Assembly: GCA_030147335.1 (NCBI GenBank)
Contig: JASKZZ010000268.1
Coordinates: 1-9,405, forward strand
Direction of reading: 5' to 3'
Length of the DNA stretch: 9,405 nt
Origin: Herpetosiphonaceae bacterium
GTDB taxonomy: Bacteria > Chloroflexota > Chloroflexia > Chloroflexales > Kallotenuaceae
Part shown: in pieces, positions 1 to 5,745 of the stretch
Layout of the letters: every line of letters starts with the position of its first letter
How positions within the stretch are numbered: position 1 is the stretch's first letter
Made by a program: the position numbers and the translations under genes
The notes under the pieces: generated by a model
What the model was told of the DNA's origin: nothing
What the model saw: the letters and a program-made list of their open reading frames with translations, nothing else
Databases searched by the model: none

Positions 1-582
1 CAGCCATGCTGGCAAGTGAACCAGACTCTGCGTGTCCTGAACTGATAACCGTTGCAGCGCGACTAGCGCCTCATCCAACTCGGGATGGGTGCCAACCTCG
101 GTCCCAAACAACGTCTTCCCGGCGATCTGCATGGTCACATGTAGCAGATCATGCGCAATATCCCGTACCTCGTTCGATTGCCACATCGCTAGCATACCCT
201 GTCCATACTGCACCATTGTGTCGCCATAGGATCGGACATGCATGGCGTGAAACGCGGGTTGCATTAACTTTCGTTGTCGTTTCCAATCTGGGCCATCATT
301 TGTGAGGAGGCCTTTGCCAAGAAACCGCCGCAGGCCAATGGTTGTGCTCTCCACAGATGGGCCGTTCTTGGTAAATTCTTCCCAGCGCTACACGAGTATT
401 TCCCGAATCAAGGCCGGATGATTGATCAGGTAGAGATGCTGCCCCGGAACACGGACATACGCAATGTCACCGTAGTCCCGCGCCACGTTGGCTAAAAAGG
501 GCATCATGTTTGTTTGCACGTCCCGCAGATTGCCCAGGAACGGGAGTCCGCGTGGACCAGGTGGATAAAGTTGTGCTGTCAT
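1..582 (-). pseudogene. Cytochrome P450, N-terminal part, interrupted by an in-frame TAG and cut by the window edge
   Basis: Reading the minus strand from ATG 582-580 gives an N-terminus with PPGPRGLPFLGN, the proline-rich hinge typical of cytochrome P450. The reading frame then hits TAG at 390-388 (codon 65) but continues open to the window edge for another 129 codons. The sequence after the stop is still clearly P450: GLLTNDGPDWKRQRKLMQPAFH carries the C-helix WxxxR motif (W and R contact the haem propionate), followed by helices that read like a normal P450. Because only one codon is damaged and both sides align in the same frame, this looks like a recently inactivated monooxygenase gene, unless the stop is read through or is a sequencing error. 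The haem-binding Cys loop would lie outside the window. The start was chosen because AGGAG at 594-590 sits 7 bases before ATG 582; the nearer ATG at 588 is too close to it. It is divergent from the broken TetR gene at 731. Confidence 0.85.
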
Positions 583-623
583 GAGCATGCTCCTGCTTTT
601 TTGATACACTATGTACCATTACG

Positions 624-643
624 AACATACCGTACCGTAGCAT
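624..643. promoter_or_regulatory. Possible degenerate TetR-type operator between divergent P450 and TetR genes
   Basis: The 148-base divergent intergenic region contains TACCGTACCGTA at 628-639, a 12-bp inverted repeat with one mismatched pair centred on GTAC. A related half-site, GTACCAT, lies at 613-619 and matches GTACCGT at 632-638 as a direct repeat 19 bases apart. TetR regulators commonly bind palindromes of this size between themselves and the divergent gene they control. The match is imperfect, so this is a weak inference from position and partial symmetry. No convincing -35/-10 pair was identified here. Confidence 0.22.
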
Positions 644-730
644 AGGCACAGCCGCGAATCAAGATCCAGTATAAGGCGTGGTGTAGCAAAAGAAACAGAT
701 TGCATTAATTGTTTCATAAAGGACGATTGG

Positions 731-1199
731 ATGACAGCACACGACCAGCGCATGATGCGCACACGGCAATGGTTACGGACGGCGCTGCTTGAATTACTCC
801 ATGAGAACTCCTACGCCGCTATCACGATTCAGGACTTCATGGATCGAGCCTACACAGCCCGTGTGACCTTTTACTGACATTGCCAGGACAACGAAGCTGC
901 TGCTGCGCATTGGCTACCTGCTCAGTAACGAGCGCCTCACGCCCACACAGCGTAGCAACAAACTGCACTGCGCGCGGAAGTGACCACTACACGGTAATCG
1001 GCGCGTAGTAGCTGTTGCCGCAGCGCCGATACGTAGTGTTCGGTGCCACAGTGATGGCGCCGTACCACGCAGGTGCGACGCTTTGGCAGTTATGTATGCA
1101 AACGCGCATAGTACACGACGGCTCGCTGCCATCTGGTTGCGAAGTGACTCATGCATGCTTTATCGACGTGTGAAGGCACAGGTATTGTCAAGTTGTTGA
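731..1199 (+). pseudogene. TetR/AcrR-family transcriptional regulator, decayed
   Basis: ATG 731, preceded by AAGGA at 719-723 with 7-base spacing, opens a frame of 48 codons. Its residues 11-48 have the TetR helix-turn-helix pattern: TRQWLRTALLELL, then AAITIQDFMDRA and ARVTFY. Family members normally continue FYxHYxDKExLL; here TGA at 875-877 replaces the residue after FY, and HCQDNE follows in the same frame. After about position 896 the match moves to another frame (LLLRIGYLL from 897), implying a one-base indel. That frame meets a second stop, TGA at 981-983, and then runs open to TGA at 1197-1199. Near its end it reads RRLAAIWLRSDS, reminiscent of the tryptophan-rich C-terminal helix of TetR ligand domains. 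The total, about 156 codons, is shorter than the usual 180-200, so there may also be a deletion. It probably once controlled the divergent P450 gene. The N-terminal assignment is solid; the C-terminal one is tentative. Confidence 0.75.
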
Positions 1200-1426
1200 T
1201 CGAGGTCGGTGGGAATCGGGAAGCGGTCTCATTGAGTGCGAGGCACCACCCTTCCGAATGTTGCCTACCAGCGCCTGCGTACTTGTTACCTCATGATCCG
1301 TGCAATCCCTCAAATACGAGGGGCAGGTATCACTATCTCAACTTTCTCCTCAAGCCTGGCACACCATCTGCTGCCTAAACACCAACACGTACTGAAGGCC
1401 GGTACCTGCGGACAGGGAGAGTTTGC
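1200..1426 (+). other. Intergenic region before the catabolic operon; no recognised element
   Basis: These 227 bases separate the TetR remnant from the first operon gene. Short open frames exist on both strands, but none has a ribosome site plus recognisable protein content. A promoter for the operon is expected here. TTGTTA at 1283-1288 could be a -35 box, but no good -10 box lies 16-18 bases downstream, so none is called. The only clear signal is the AGGGAG ribosome site at 1414-1419 belonging to the next gene. Confidence 0.4.
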
Positions 1427-2320
1427 ATGATCAAGATCGCTGCGTTTCCCAAATGTTACCTCGAAGATATCGCGCGTCATCGCACGATGAGTGTCTTTGA
1501 GTGGATCGAGATGGCGCGGCAACTGGACGCCGACGGGCTTGAGATGTACGACGGTTTTTTCACCAGCCTCGACAATGCGTATATCGATCGTGTCGGAACG
1601 GCGATCGCCGATGCTGGTTTTGCTATGCCGATGATGTGCTGCTCGCCCGATTTTACCAACCCCGATATGGATGCCCGGAAGCGGGCGCTTGAGCAGGAGG
1701 CCGAGATGATCCGGATCACGCGGCGGCTTGGCGGGCGCAACCGCGTGACGTGTCGCGTGCTCACGGGCCAGCGCTATCCCGAATTGAGTATCGAACAGGG
1801 TCTTGAATGGGTTGCGGAAGCGATCAACGATCTGCTGCCGGTTGCGCGCGAGTACGATGTTGTGCTGGCACTCGAAAATCACTACAAGGATGGGCATTGG
1901 ACCTACCCGGAGTTTGCCCAGAAGCAAGACGTGTTTCTGCAAGTGCTGCGGGCGATCCCTGAGCGCAACTACTTCGGTGTCCAGTACGATCCGTCGAATG
2001 CAATTGTCGCCGGTGATGATCCAATCGAGTTACTGCGCGCCGTTGCTGATCGTGTAGTTAGCATGCACGCCAGCGACCGGTATTTGGCTGCAGGCACGAC
2101 GCTGGATGACCTACGCCAGAGCGACGGTACACTAGGCTACTCGCCAAATTTGTTACACGGCGTGACTGGACAAGGGCTTAACGATTACGATTCGATCTTC
2201 AGCATACTGGTCGATGTCGGCTACAACGGCTGGATCAGCATTGAGGACGGCATGAATGGCATGGAGGAGATGCAGCAGTCGATCGCGTTTCTCAAGCAGA
2301 TGTGTGCGAAATACATGTGA
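1427..2320 (+). CDS. Sugar phosphate isomerase/epimerase family protein (xylose isomerase-like TIM barrel)
   Basis: This 297-residue protein fits the xylose isomerase-like/AP endonuclease 2 TIM-barrel family in length and motifs. Members are cytosolic, metal-dependent enzymes that isomerise or epimerise keto sugars; some relatives dehydrate or decarboxylate sugar acids. The likely divalent-metal ligands fall in order at the ends of barrel strands: E150 (LALENH), D188 (QYDPSN), H214 (SMHASD) and E273 (SIEDGMNG). H152 and the strand-1/2 acidic residue E39 (GLEMYDG) also fit the family. The GVTGQGLNDYDSI segment (245-257) matches the conserved loop before the last strand. Start ATG 1427 has AGGGAG at 1414-1419, 7 bases upstream. 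It is the first gene of the operon; 117 bases separate it from the dehydrogenase. The substrate cannot be read from sequence. The family assignment is firm, but the exact reaction (epimerase, isomerase or decarboxylase) is open. Confidence 0.85.
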   Translation: MIKIAAFPKCYLEDIARHRTMSVFEWIEMARQLDADGLEMYDGFFTSLDNAYIDRVGTAIADAGFAMPMMCCSPDFTNPDMDARKRALEQEAEMIRITRRLGGRNRVTCRVLTGQRYPELSIEQGLEWVAEAINDLLPVAREYDVVLALENHYKDGHWTYPEFAQKQDVFLQVLRAIPERNYFGVQYDPSNAIVAGDDPIELLRAVADRVVSMHASDRYLAAGTTLDDLRQSDGTLGYSPNLLHGVTGQGLNDYDSIFSILVDVGYNGWISIEDGMNGMEEMQQSIAFLKQMCAKYM

Positions 2321-2330
2321 CCTGATCGGC

Positions 2331-2343
2331 GGTGATAATCACC
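2331..2343. promoter_or_regulatory. Perfect inverted repeat GGTGAT-A-ATCACC, possible operator
   Basis: Six-base arms flank a single central base, 11 bases after the epimerase stop codon. The central spacer is too short for an RNA hairpin loop, so symmetry at the DNA level (a protein-binding site) is the more natural reading. It shares the 8-mer ATAATCAC with the region at 5624-5631 upstream of the transporter genes, next to another palindrome. This is an inference from symmetry and position; no cognate regulator is present in the window. Confidence 0.3.
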
Positions 2344-2368
2344 CCTCACGATTCGACCGTCCCGCCAC

Positions 2369-2391
2369 GAGTTGCCCCAATCATACAACTC
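2369..2391 (+). repeat. Inverted repeat GAGTTG/CAACTC with 11-base loop
   Basis: Perfect 6-bp arms at 2369-2374 and 2386-2391 could form a small hairpin in the epimerase-dehydrogenase spacer. There is no following T-run, so it is not a convincing terminator. It overlaps the -35 box of the candidate promoter at 2372-2401, so it might equally be an operator. Arms of this length do occur by chance. Confidence 0.25.
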
Positions 2392-2401
2392 CTGCCATAA
2401 T
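2372..2401 (+). promoter_or_regulatory. Candidate sigma-70-type promoter before the zinc dehydrogenase
   Basis: TTGCCC at 2372-2377 and CATAAT at 2396-2401 are separated by 18 bases. They match the TTGACA/TATAAT consensus at 4 of 6 and 5 of 6 positions. The site is 37 bases upstream of the dehydrogenase start and would provide an internal promoter, so that the dehydrogenase, HPS-like and LarA-like genes need not depend wholly on read-through from the epimerase gene. It was found by eye and is unscored. Confidence 0.35.
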
Positions 2402-2437
2402 GCGTAGACATGAAACGAGCAGGGAAGGAGTGCCGAT

Positions 2438-3487
2438 GTGCAAGCACTGGTGAAGTTTGGTCGCCGGGATGGCGAGGTTGAGCTACGTGATATCCCTGCG
2501 CCTGTCGTTGACCCGAACAAGGTACTGGTAGAAGTTGCCGCAGCGGGCGTGTGCGGCAGCGACATCCACATGTGGCATGAGCATCAAAGCTGGCCGGTGA
2601 AGCTGCCGCTGGTGCTTGGTCACGAATTTTGTGGCGTCGTTACCGAGGTCGGGGCGATGATACGCGGTTTCCAGCCGGGCGATCGCGTCGTCTGCGAGAC
2701 GGCGGCGGAGATCTGCGAACAGTGCGGTTATTGCTTAAGCGGCGAGTACAACCTGTGTACGAATCGTAAGGGCTACGGCGCGCTGGCTGACGGTGCATTT
2801 ACACGTTACATCACGGTGCGTCCGCAGATTTTGCATCGTATCCCGGCGAACGTTTCCGACGAGTACGCAGCCCTCACTGAGCCGGGCTGTGTCGCATACA
2901 ATGCGCTGGTTGAAAAAACAGCGATGAAGCCCGGCGATGTAGTCGTTATTCAAGGGCCAGGACCGATCGGGATTATGGCACTCCAGATCGCGCGGTTGCG
3001 GGGCGCAGGCACGCTGATTATGCTCGGCACCGATGCTGATACACATCGGCTGGAGGTGGCGGCGGAGCTTGGAGCCGATCATACGCTGAACATTCAGCGC
3101 GAGGATCCAGGGGCGCTGCTTGCCTCGATCGGTGACGGGTGTGGCGCGGATCTCGTGGTAGATTGCTCGGGTGTGAGTCGCGCCCTCCAGCAATCGATGG
3201 AACTGGTGCGGCCAAACGGACGAATCACCAAGATCGGGTGGGGGCCGCAGCCGCTCGATTTCAGCCTCGATCCGCTGGTTGCCAAGGCTGTCACGCTGCA
3301 AGGTTCATTCAGCCACACCTATGCCACGTGGGAGCGGGTGCTCGGACTGATTGCATCGGGCCAGATCAATCTTGCGCCGGTGATTGGGGGTGTGTATCCG
3401 TTGCGCGAGTGGCGTGAGGCGTTCAGCGCCATGGAGCGCGGCGACAACGTCAAATCCGTGCTGCGCCTCGGAAGCGAGGCCGCATGA
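2438..3487 (+). CDS. Zinc-dependent medium-chain alcohol/polyol dehydrogenase (sorbitol/threonine dehydrogenase-like)
   Basis: The 349-residue product has the full layout of cytosolic zinc-containing medium-chain dehydrogenases, which oxidise a sugar, polyol or sugar-acid hydroxyl with NAD(P)+. Catalytic zinc ligands are C39 (GVCGSD), H62-E63 (GHEFCG) and E148 (TEPG). Structural zinc cysteines are C93, C96, C99 and C107. The Rossmann fold has GPGPIG at 173-178, and the following strand ends LGTDAD, whose acidic residues suggest NAD preference. The C-terminal part (KIGWGPQPLDFSLDPL, QGSFSH) resembles polyol and threonine-type dehydrogenases. The start is GTG 2438: AAGGAG at 2425-2430 is 7 bases upstream and the protein then begins VQALVKFG, a normal N-terminus. 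The overlapping ATG at 2436 opens only a six-codon frame. The stop overlaps the next start as ATGA, indicating translational coupling. All key residues are present, so it should be active; the substrate is unknown. Confidence 0.92.
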   Translation: MQALVKFGRRDGEVELRDIPAPVVDPNKVLVEVAAAGVCGSDIHMWHEHQSWPVKLPLVLGHEFCGVVTEVGAMIRGFQPGDRVVCETAAEICEQCGYCLSGEYNLCTNRKGYGALADGAFTRYITVRPQILHRIPANVSDEYAALTEPGCVAYNALVEKTAMKPGDVVVIQGPGPIGIMALQIARLRGAGTLIMLGTDADTHRLEVAAELGADHTLNIQREDPGALLASIGDGCGADLVVDCSGVSRALQQSMELVRPNGRITKIGWGPQPLDFSLDPLVAKAVTLQGSFSHTYATWERVLGLIASGQINLAPVIGGVYPLREWREAFSAMERGDNVKSVLRLGSEAA

Positions 3488-4173
3488 TGGAACCGGTTGT
3501 CCAGGTTTCTCTCGACGTGACCACGCTGGATGAGGCGCTGGCTCTGGCACATGCAGCAGTCCGGGCGGGAGTGGACTGGCTGGAAGCCGGAACGCCGCTG
3601 ATACTCGCAGAAGGGTTGCGCTCGGTGCGCACGCTCCGTGAGGCATTCCCAACAATTCCAATTGTCGCTGATCTTAAAACGATGGATGGGGCCGGGCTGG
3701 AAGCCGAGATGATGTTCAAGGCCGGGGCAACCATGACGGTCGTAATGGGCCAGGCGCACGATGCCAGTATTATCGAACAGGTGCGGATGGCGCGGCGTTA
3801 CGGCGGCAAGGTGATGTGCGACGTGATGCTCTGTGCCGATAAGCCCGCACGCGCTCGACAAGCGCAGGAGTTAGGCGTTGATTACATCATCGTACATACC
3901 GGTTTCGATGAGCGCAACATGGTGTCCGGCTTGAGTCCGCTGCATGATCTACCGGATGTCCTCGACGCCATTACGATTCCGGTGCAGGCGGTCGGTGGGC
4001 TAAGTGTGGAGCAGGCTCTGGATACGATCGCGATGGGCGCGCAGATCGTCGTCTTTGGCGCGCCGCTGGTGATCAGTAATGACGAGTTCAAAGCGGCCAG
4101 TCCAGATTTTGAATCGCTGTTACGCGATTGTGTCCGACGCGTGAAGGGTGCGAGGCATCCGCCGGAATCGTAA
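3484..4173 (+). CDS. OMP decarboxylase superfamily protein, 3-hexulose-6-phosphate synthase/3-keto-L-gulonate-6-phosphate decarboxylase-like
   Basis: This 229-residue (beta/alpha)8 protein has the HUMPS-family pattern: D11 in SLDV, E34 in WLEAGTPLI, and the DLKTMDGA motif with D63, K65 and D68. D113 lies in MCDVM, H138 in VHTGFD, and the phosphate-binding GG loop at QAVGG (168-172) is followed by VFGAP (190-194). Known members act on phosphorylated 3-keto sugars: HPS condenses formaldehyde with ribulose 5-phosphate, and KGPDC decarboxylates 3-keto-L-gulonate 6-phosphate. D113, and A193 where KGPDC has an arginine, look closer to HPS than to KGPDC (alignment by eye). However, no 6-phospho-3-hexuloisomerase partner is present and the neighbours are sugar-catabolic, so an aldolase or decarboxylase on a different 3-keto substrate is also possible. 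It overlaps the dehydrogenase by ATGA (3484-3487). The next codon is also ATG (3487), with GAGG at 3476-3479, so the start is uncertain by one codon. Confidence 0.85.
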   Translation: MMEPVVQVSLDVTTLDEALALAHAAVRAGVDWLEAGTPLILAEGLRSVRTLREAFPTIPIVADLKTMDGAGLEAEMMFKAGATMTVVMGQAHDASIIEQVRMARRYGGKVMCDVMLCADKPARARQAQELGVDYIIVHTGFDERNMVSGLSPLHDLPDVLDAITIPVQAVGGLSVEQALDTIAMGAQIVVFGAPLVISNDEFKAASPDFESLLRDCVRRVKGARHPPES

Positions 4174-4212
4174 GCAGCCCTTGTGCTGCACGAACATAAA
4201 GGAAGGTGCTCT

Positions 4213-5526
4213 ATGCAACTGCTTTCACAGATTGCCGAGCTTGATTTTCCCGCGCCGCTGCCGGAAACGCTGCTCCACGTCAGACAGCGCTTCGACGCTC
4301 CGCAAGTAGACGATGTGATCTGTGCGACCAGATCCGCGCTTGAAGCGAGCGTTTTGATGCAGCGGATCACACCGAACATGCGCGTCGCGGTGGGCGTAGG
4401 CAGCCGTGGTATTGCGAATCTGCCGGTGATTGTCCGCGCAGTGATCGAACAATTACGCGGGGAAGGTGCGGAGCCGTTTGTGATTCCGGCAATGGGCAGC
4501 CATGGTGGCGCGACCGCGGAAGGGCAACGTGCGATGCTGGCCGAGCTTGGCGTTACTGCTGAAAGCGTCGGGGCCGAGATTCGCGCAACGATGGAGGTAC
4601 GGCAGATTGGGCAGATCGCGGATGGACCACCCTTGTTTCAAGATGTGATCTCCGCTGCCGCCGATGCAACGCTGCTGATTAACCGCGTTAAGCCCCACAC
4701 CGATTTTCGCAGCGATTTGGAAAGCGGGCTGGCGAAAATGGCCGTGATCGGCTTGGGCAAGCAGCAGGGAGCAAGCGTGATGCATGCCTGGGGTGTGCCC
4801 GGCTTTCAGCGCTTTCTCGCGCCCGCCGCGCGCATCTACGAGTCGGCTACGAATCTCATTGGTGGTGTAGCAATTCTGGAAAACGCATACGATCAGACCG
4901 CGGAGATCACGACGTTGACGGCGGCAGAGATGGGCGGACCGAGGGAAGTGGAGCTTCAGGCGCGCGCAAAAGTGCTGATGGCGAGTCTGCCGTTCCCCGA
5001 GATTGATGTGCTTGTGGTGCGGCAGCTCGGCAAGAATATCAGCGGTACGGGCATGGATACAAATATCATCGGACGGCTGATGATCCCACGGCAGGCCGAG
5101 GAGTTTGGCGGGCCGGACGTTGCGATTATTGCGGCGCTTGATCTCACGGAGGCTACGCACGGCAATGCCGCCGGGATCGGACTCGCGAACGTTACAACTG
5201 CGCGGTTGGCCGAGAAAATCGACTGGATCGCCACATACACCAACGCGATTACATCCGGCATTTTCGGCATGCAACGGGTAAGTCTGCCGATCACCTTGCC
5301 TGATGATCGGCGTGCACTGCAAGTCGCGGTGCGCGGCTGTGGTCAGCCGCAAGAAACGGCGCGGCTCGTCTTTATCCGTGATACGCTGACGTTAAGTCGG
5401 CTCTGGGTAAGTCCCAGCTTACGCGAAGCTGTCGAGTCCCACCCGCGCCTATCGATTGTTGAAGACGTGCCGCTCACCTTCGATGACGACGGCATAATGG
5501 AAAGCCCTTGGCAGTTCTTGTCATGA
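4213..5526 (+). CDS. LarA-type nickel-pincer racemase/epimerase homologue (DUF2088 lactate racemase domain)
   Basis: LarA enzymes use a nickel-pincer nucleotide (NPN) to move hydride during racemisation or epimerisation of 2-hydroxy acids. This 437-residue protein preserves the residue spacing of Lactiplantibacillus LarA. R65 (GSRG), H97 (GSHGGAT), H162 (VKPHTDF), K175 (GLAKM) and H191 (VMHAWG) correspond to R75, H108, H174, K184 and H200 of that enzyme. Gaps of 32, 65, 13 and 16 residues compare with 33, 66, 10 and 16. These are catalytic, nucleotide-tethering and nickel-ligand positions, so NPN chemistry is probably retained. The aspartate of the usual DxxR motif is not evident (GVGSR here), suggesting a different substrate from lactate. 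ATG 4213 was chosen because AAAGGAAGG at 4198-4206 lies 6 bases upstream; a GTG at 4183 would add ten residues but has no such site. It starts 39 bases after the HPS-like gene. No LarB, LarC or LarE gene is in the window, so the cofactor must be made elsewhere. Confidence 0.85.
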   Translation: MQLLSQIAELDFPAPLPETLLHVRQRFDAPQVDDVICATRSALEASVLMQRITPNMRVAVGVGSRGIANLPVIVRAVIEQLRGEGAEPFVIPAMGSHGGATAEGQRAMLAELGVTAESVGAEIRATMEVRQIGQIADGPPLFQDVISAAADATLLINRVKPHTDFRSDLESGLAKMAVIGLGKQQGASVMHAWGVPGFQRFLAPAARIYESATNLIGGVAILENAYDQTAEITTLTAAEMGGPREVELQARAKVLMASLPFPEIDVLVVRQLGKNISGTGMDTNIIGRLMIPRQAEEFGGPDVAIIAALDLTEATHGNAAGIGLANVTTARLAEKIDWIATYTNAITSGIFGMQRVSLPITLPDDRRALQVAVRGCGQPQETARLVFIRDTLTLSRLWVSPSLREAVESHPRLSIVEDVPLTFDDDGIMESPWQFLS

Positions 5527-5540
5527 AAGGAGTTTGCGAA

Positions 5541-5615
5541 ATGACTCCAAAACCAGAGCTTTTGTGGCACGAATTATGCGCCAAAGGCTGTATGAATCAG
5601 GGCAAGGATGCCTGA
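5541..5615 (+). CDS. Possible 24-residue mini-ORF with strong ribosome site
   Basis: ATG 5541 follows AAGGAG (5527-5532) with 8-base spacing, which is as good a ribosome site as any in the operon. The frame reads MTPKPELLWHELCAKGCMNQ and ends at TGA 5613-5615. The product would be soluble, with two cysteines four residues apart (C13 and C17) and no signal or membrane segment. I do not recognise it. It could be a small protein, a leader peptide affecting the downstream transporter genes, or the leftover N-terminus of a lost operon gene whose ribosome site survived. It begins 14 bases after the LarA-homologue stop. Confidence 0.35.
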   Translation: MTPKPELLWHELCAKGCMNQGKDA

Positions 5616-5627
5616 CCAAATCATAAT

Positions 5628-5639
5628 CACATCGATGTG
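5628..5639. promoter_or_regulatory. Perfect 12-bp palindrome CACATCGATGTG, candidate operator for the transporter genes
   Basis: The palindrome is centred about 110 bases upstream of the binding-protein start, in the largest gap of the operon. It is preceded by CATAAT (5622-5627), and a TATAGT at 5686-5691 could serve as a -10 box, but neither has a recognisable -35 box. LacI, DeoR and GntR regulators of carbohydrate operons bind palindromes of this size. One or two perfect 12-bp palindromes are expected by chance in 9.4 kb, so the support comes mainly from location. Confidence 0.35.
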
Positions 5640-5745
5640 GATAAGCTGCCCCCCTCTGCGGCCTCATCCAAGCTAACGGCATCGGTATAGTTGTTCCTCA
5701 CGCATCCTGCTACATCCAACAATCGATCACCAAAGGAGAGACGAG

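Noticed and set aside
6..495. Plus-strand open frames over the left edge
   Set aside because: They are antisense to a clear P450 reading on the minus strand, and their sequences show no protein-family features.
1310..1942. Minus-strand open frame of 210 codons across the epimerase start
   Set aside because: It is antisense to the epimerase gene, with no family motif and no convincing ribosome site; it is a shadow frame.
4453..5352. Long minus-strand open frame (299 codons) opposite the LarA homologue
   Set aside because: It lies wholly antisense to a well-supported gene, has no recognisable motifs or ribosome site, and its composition is that expected of a shadow frame in GC-rich codons.
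5598..5615. CAGGGCA/TGCCTG stem at the end of the mini-ORF as a terminator
   Set aside because: The stem needs a bulge and no T-run follows, so it does not qualify as an intrinsic terminator.
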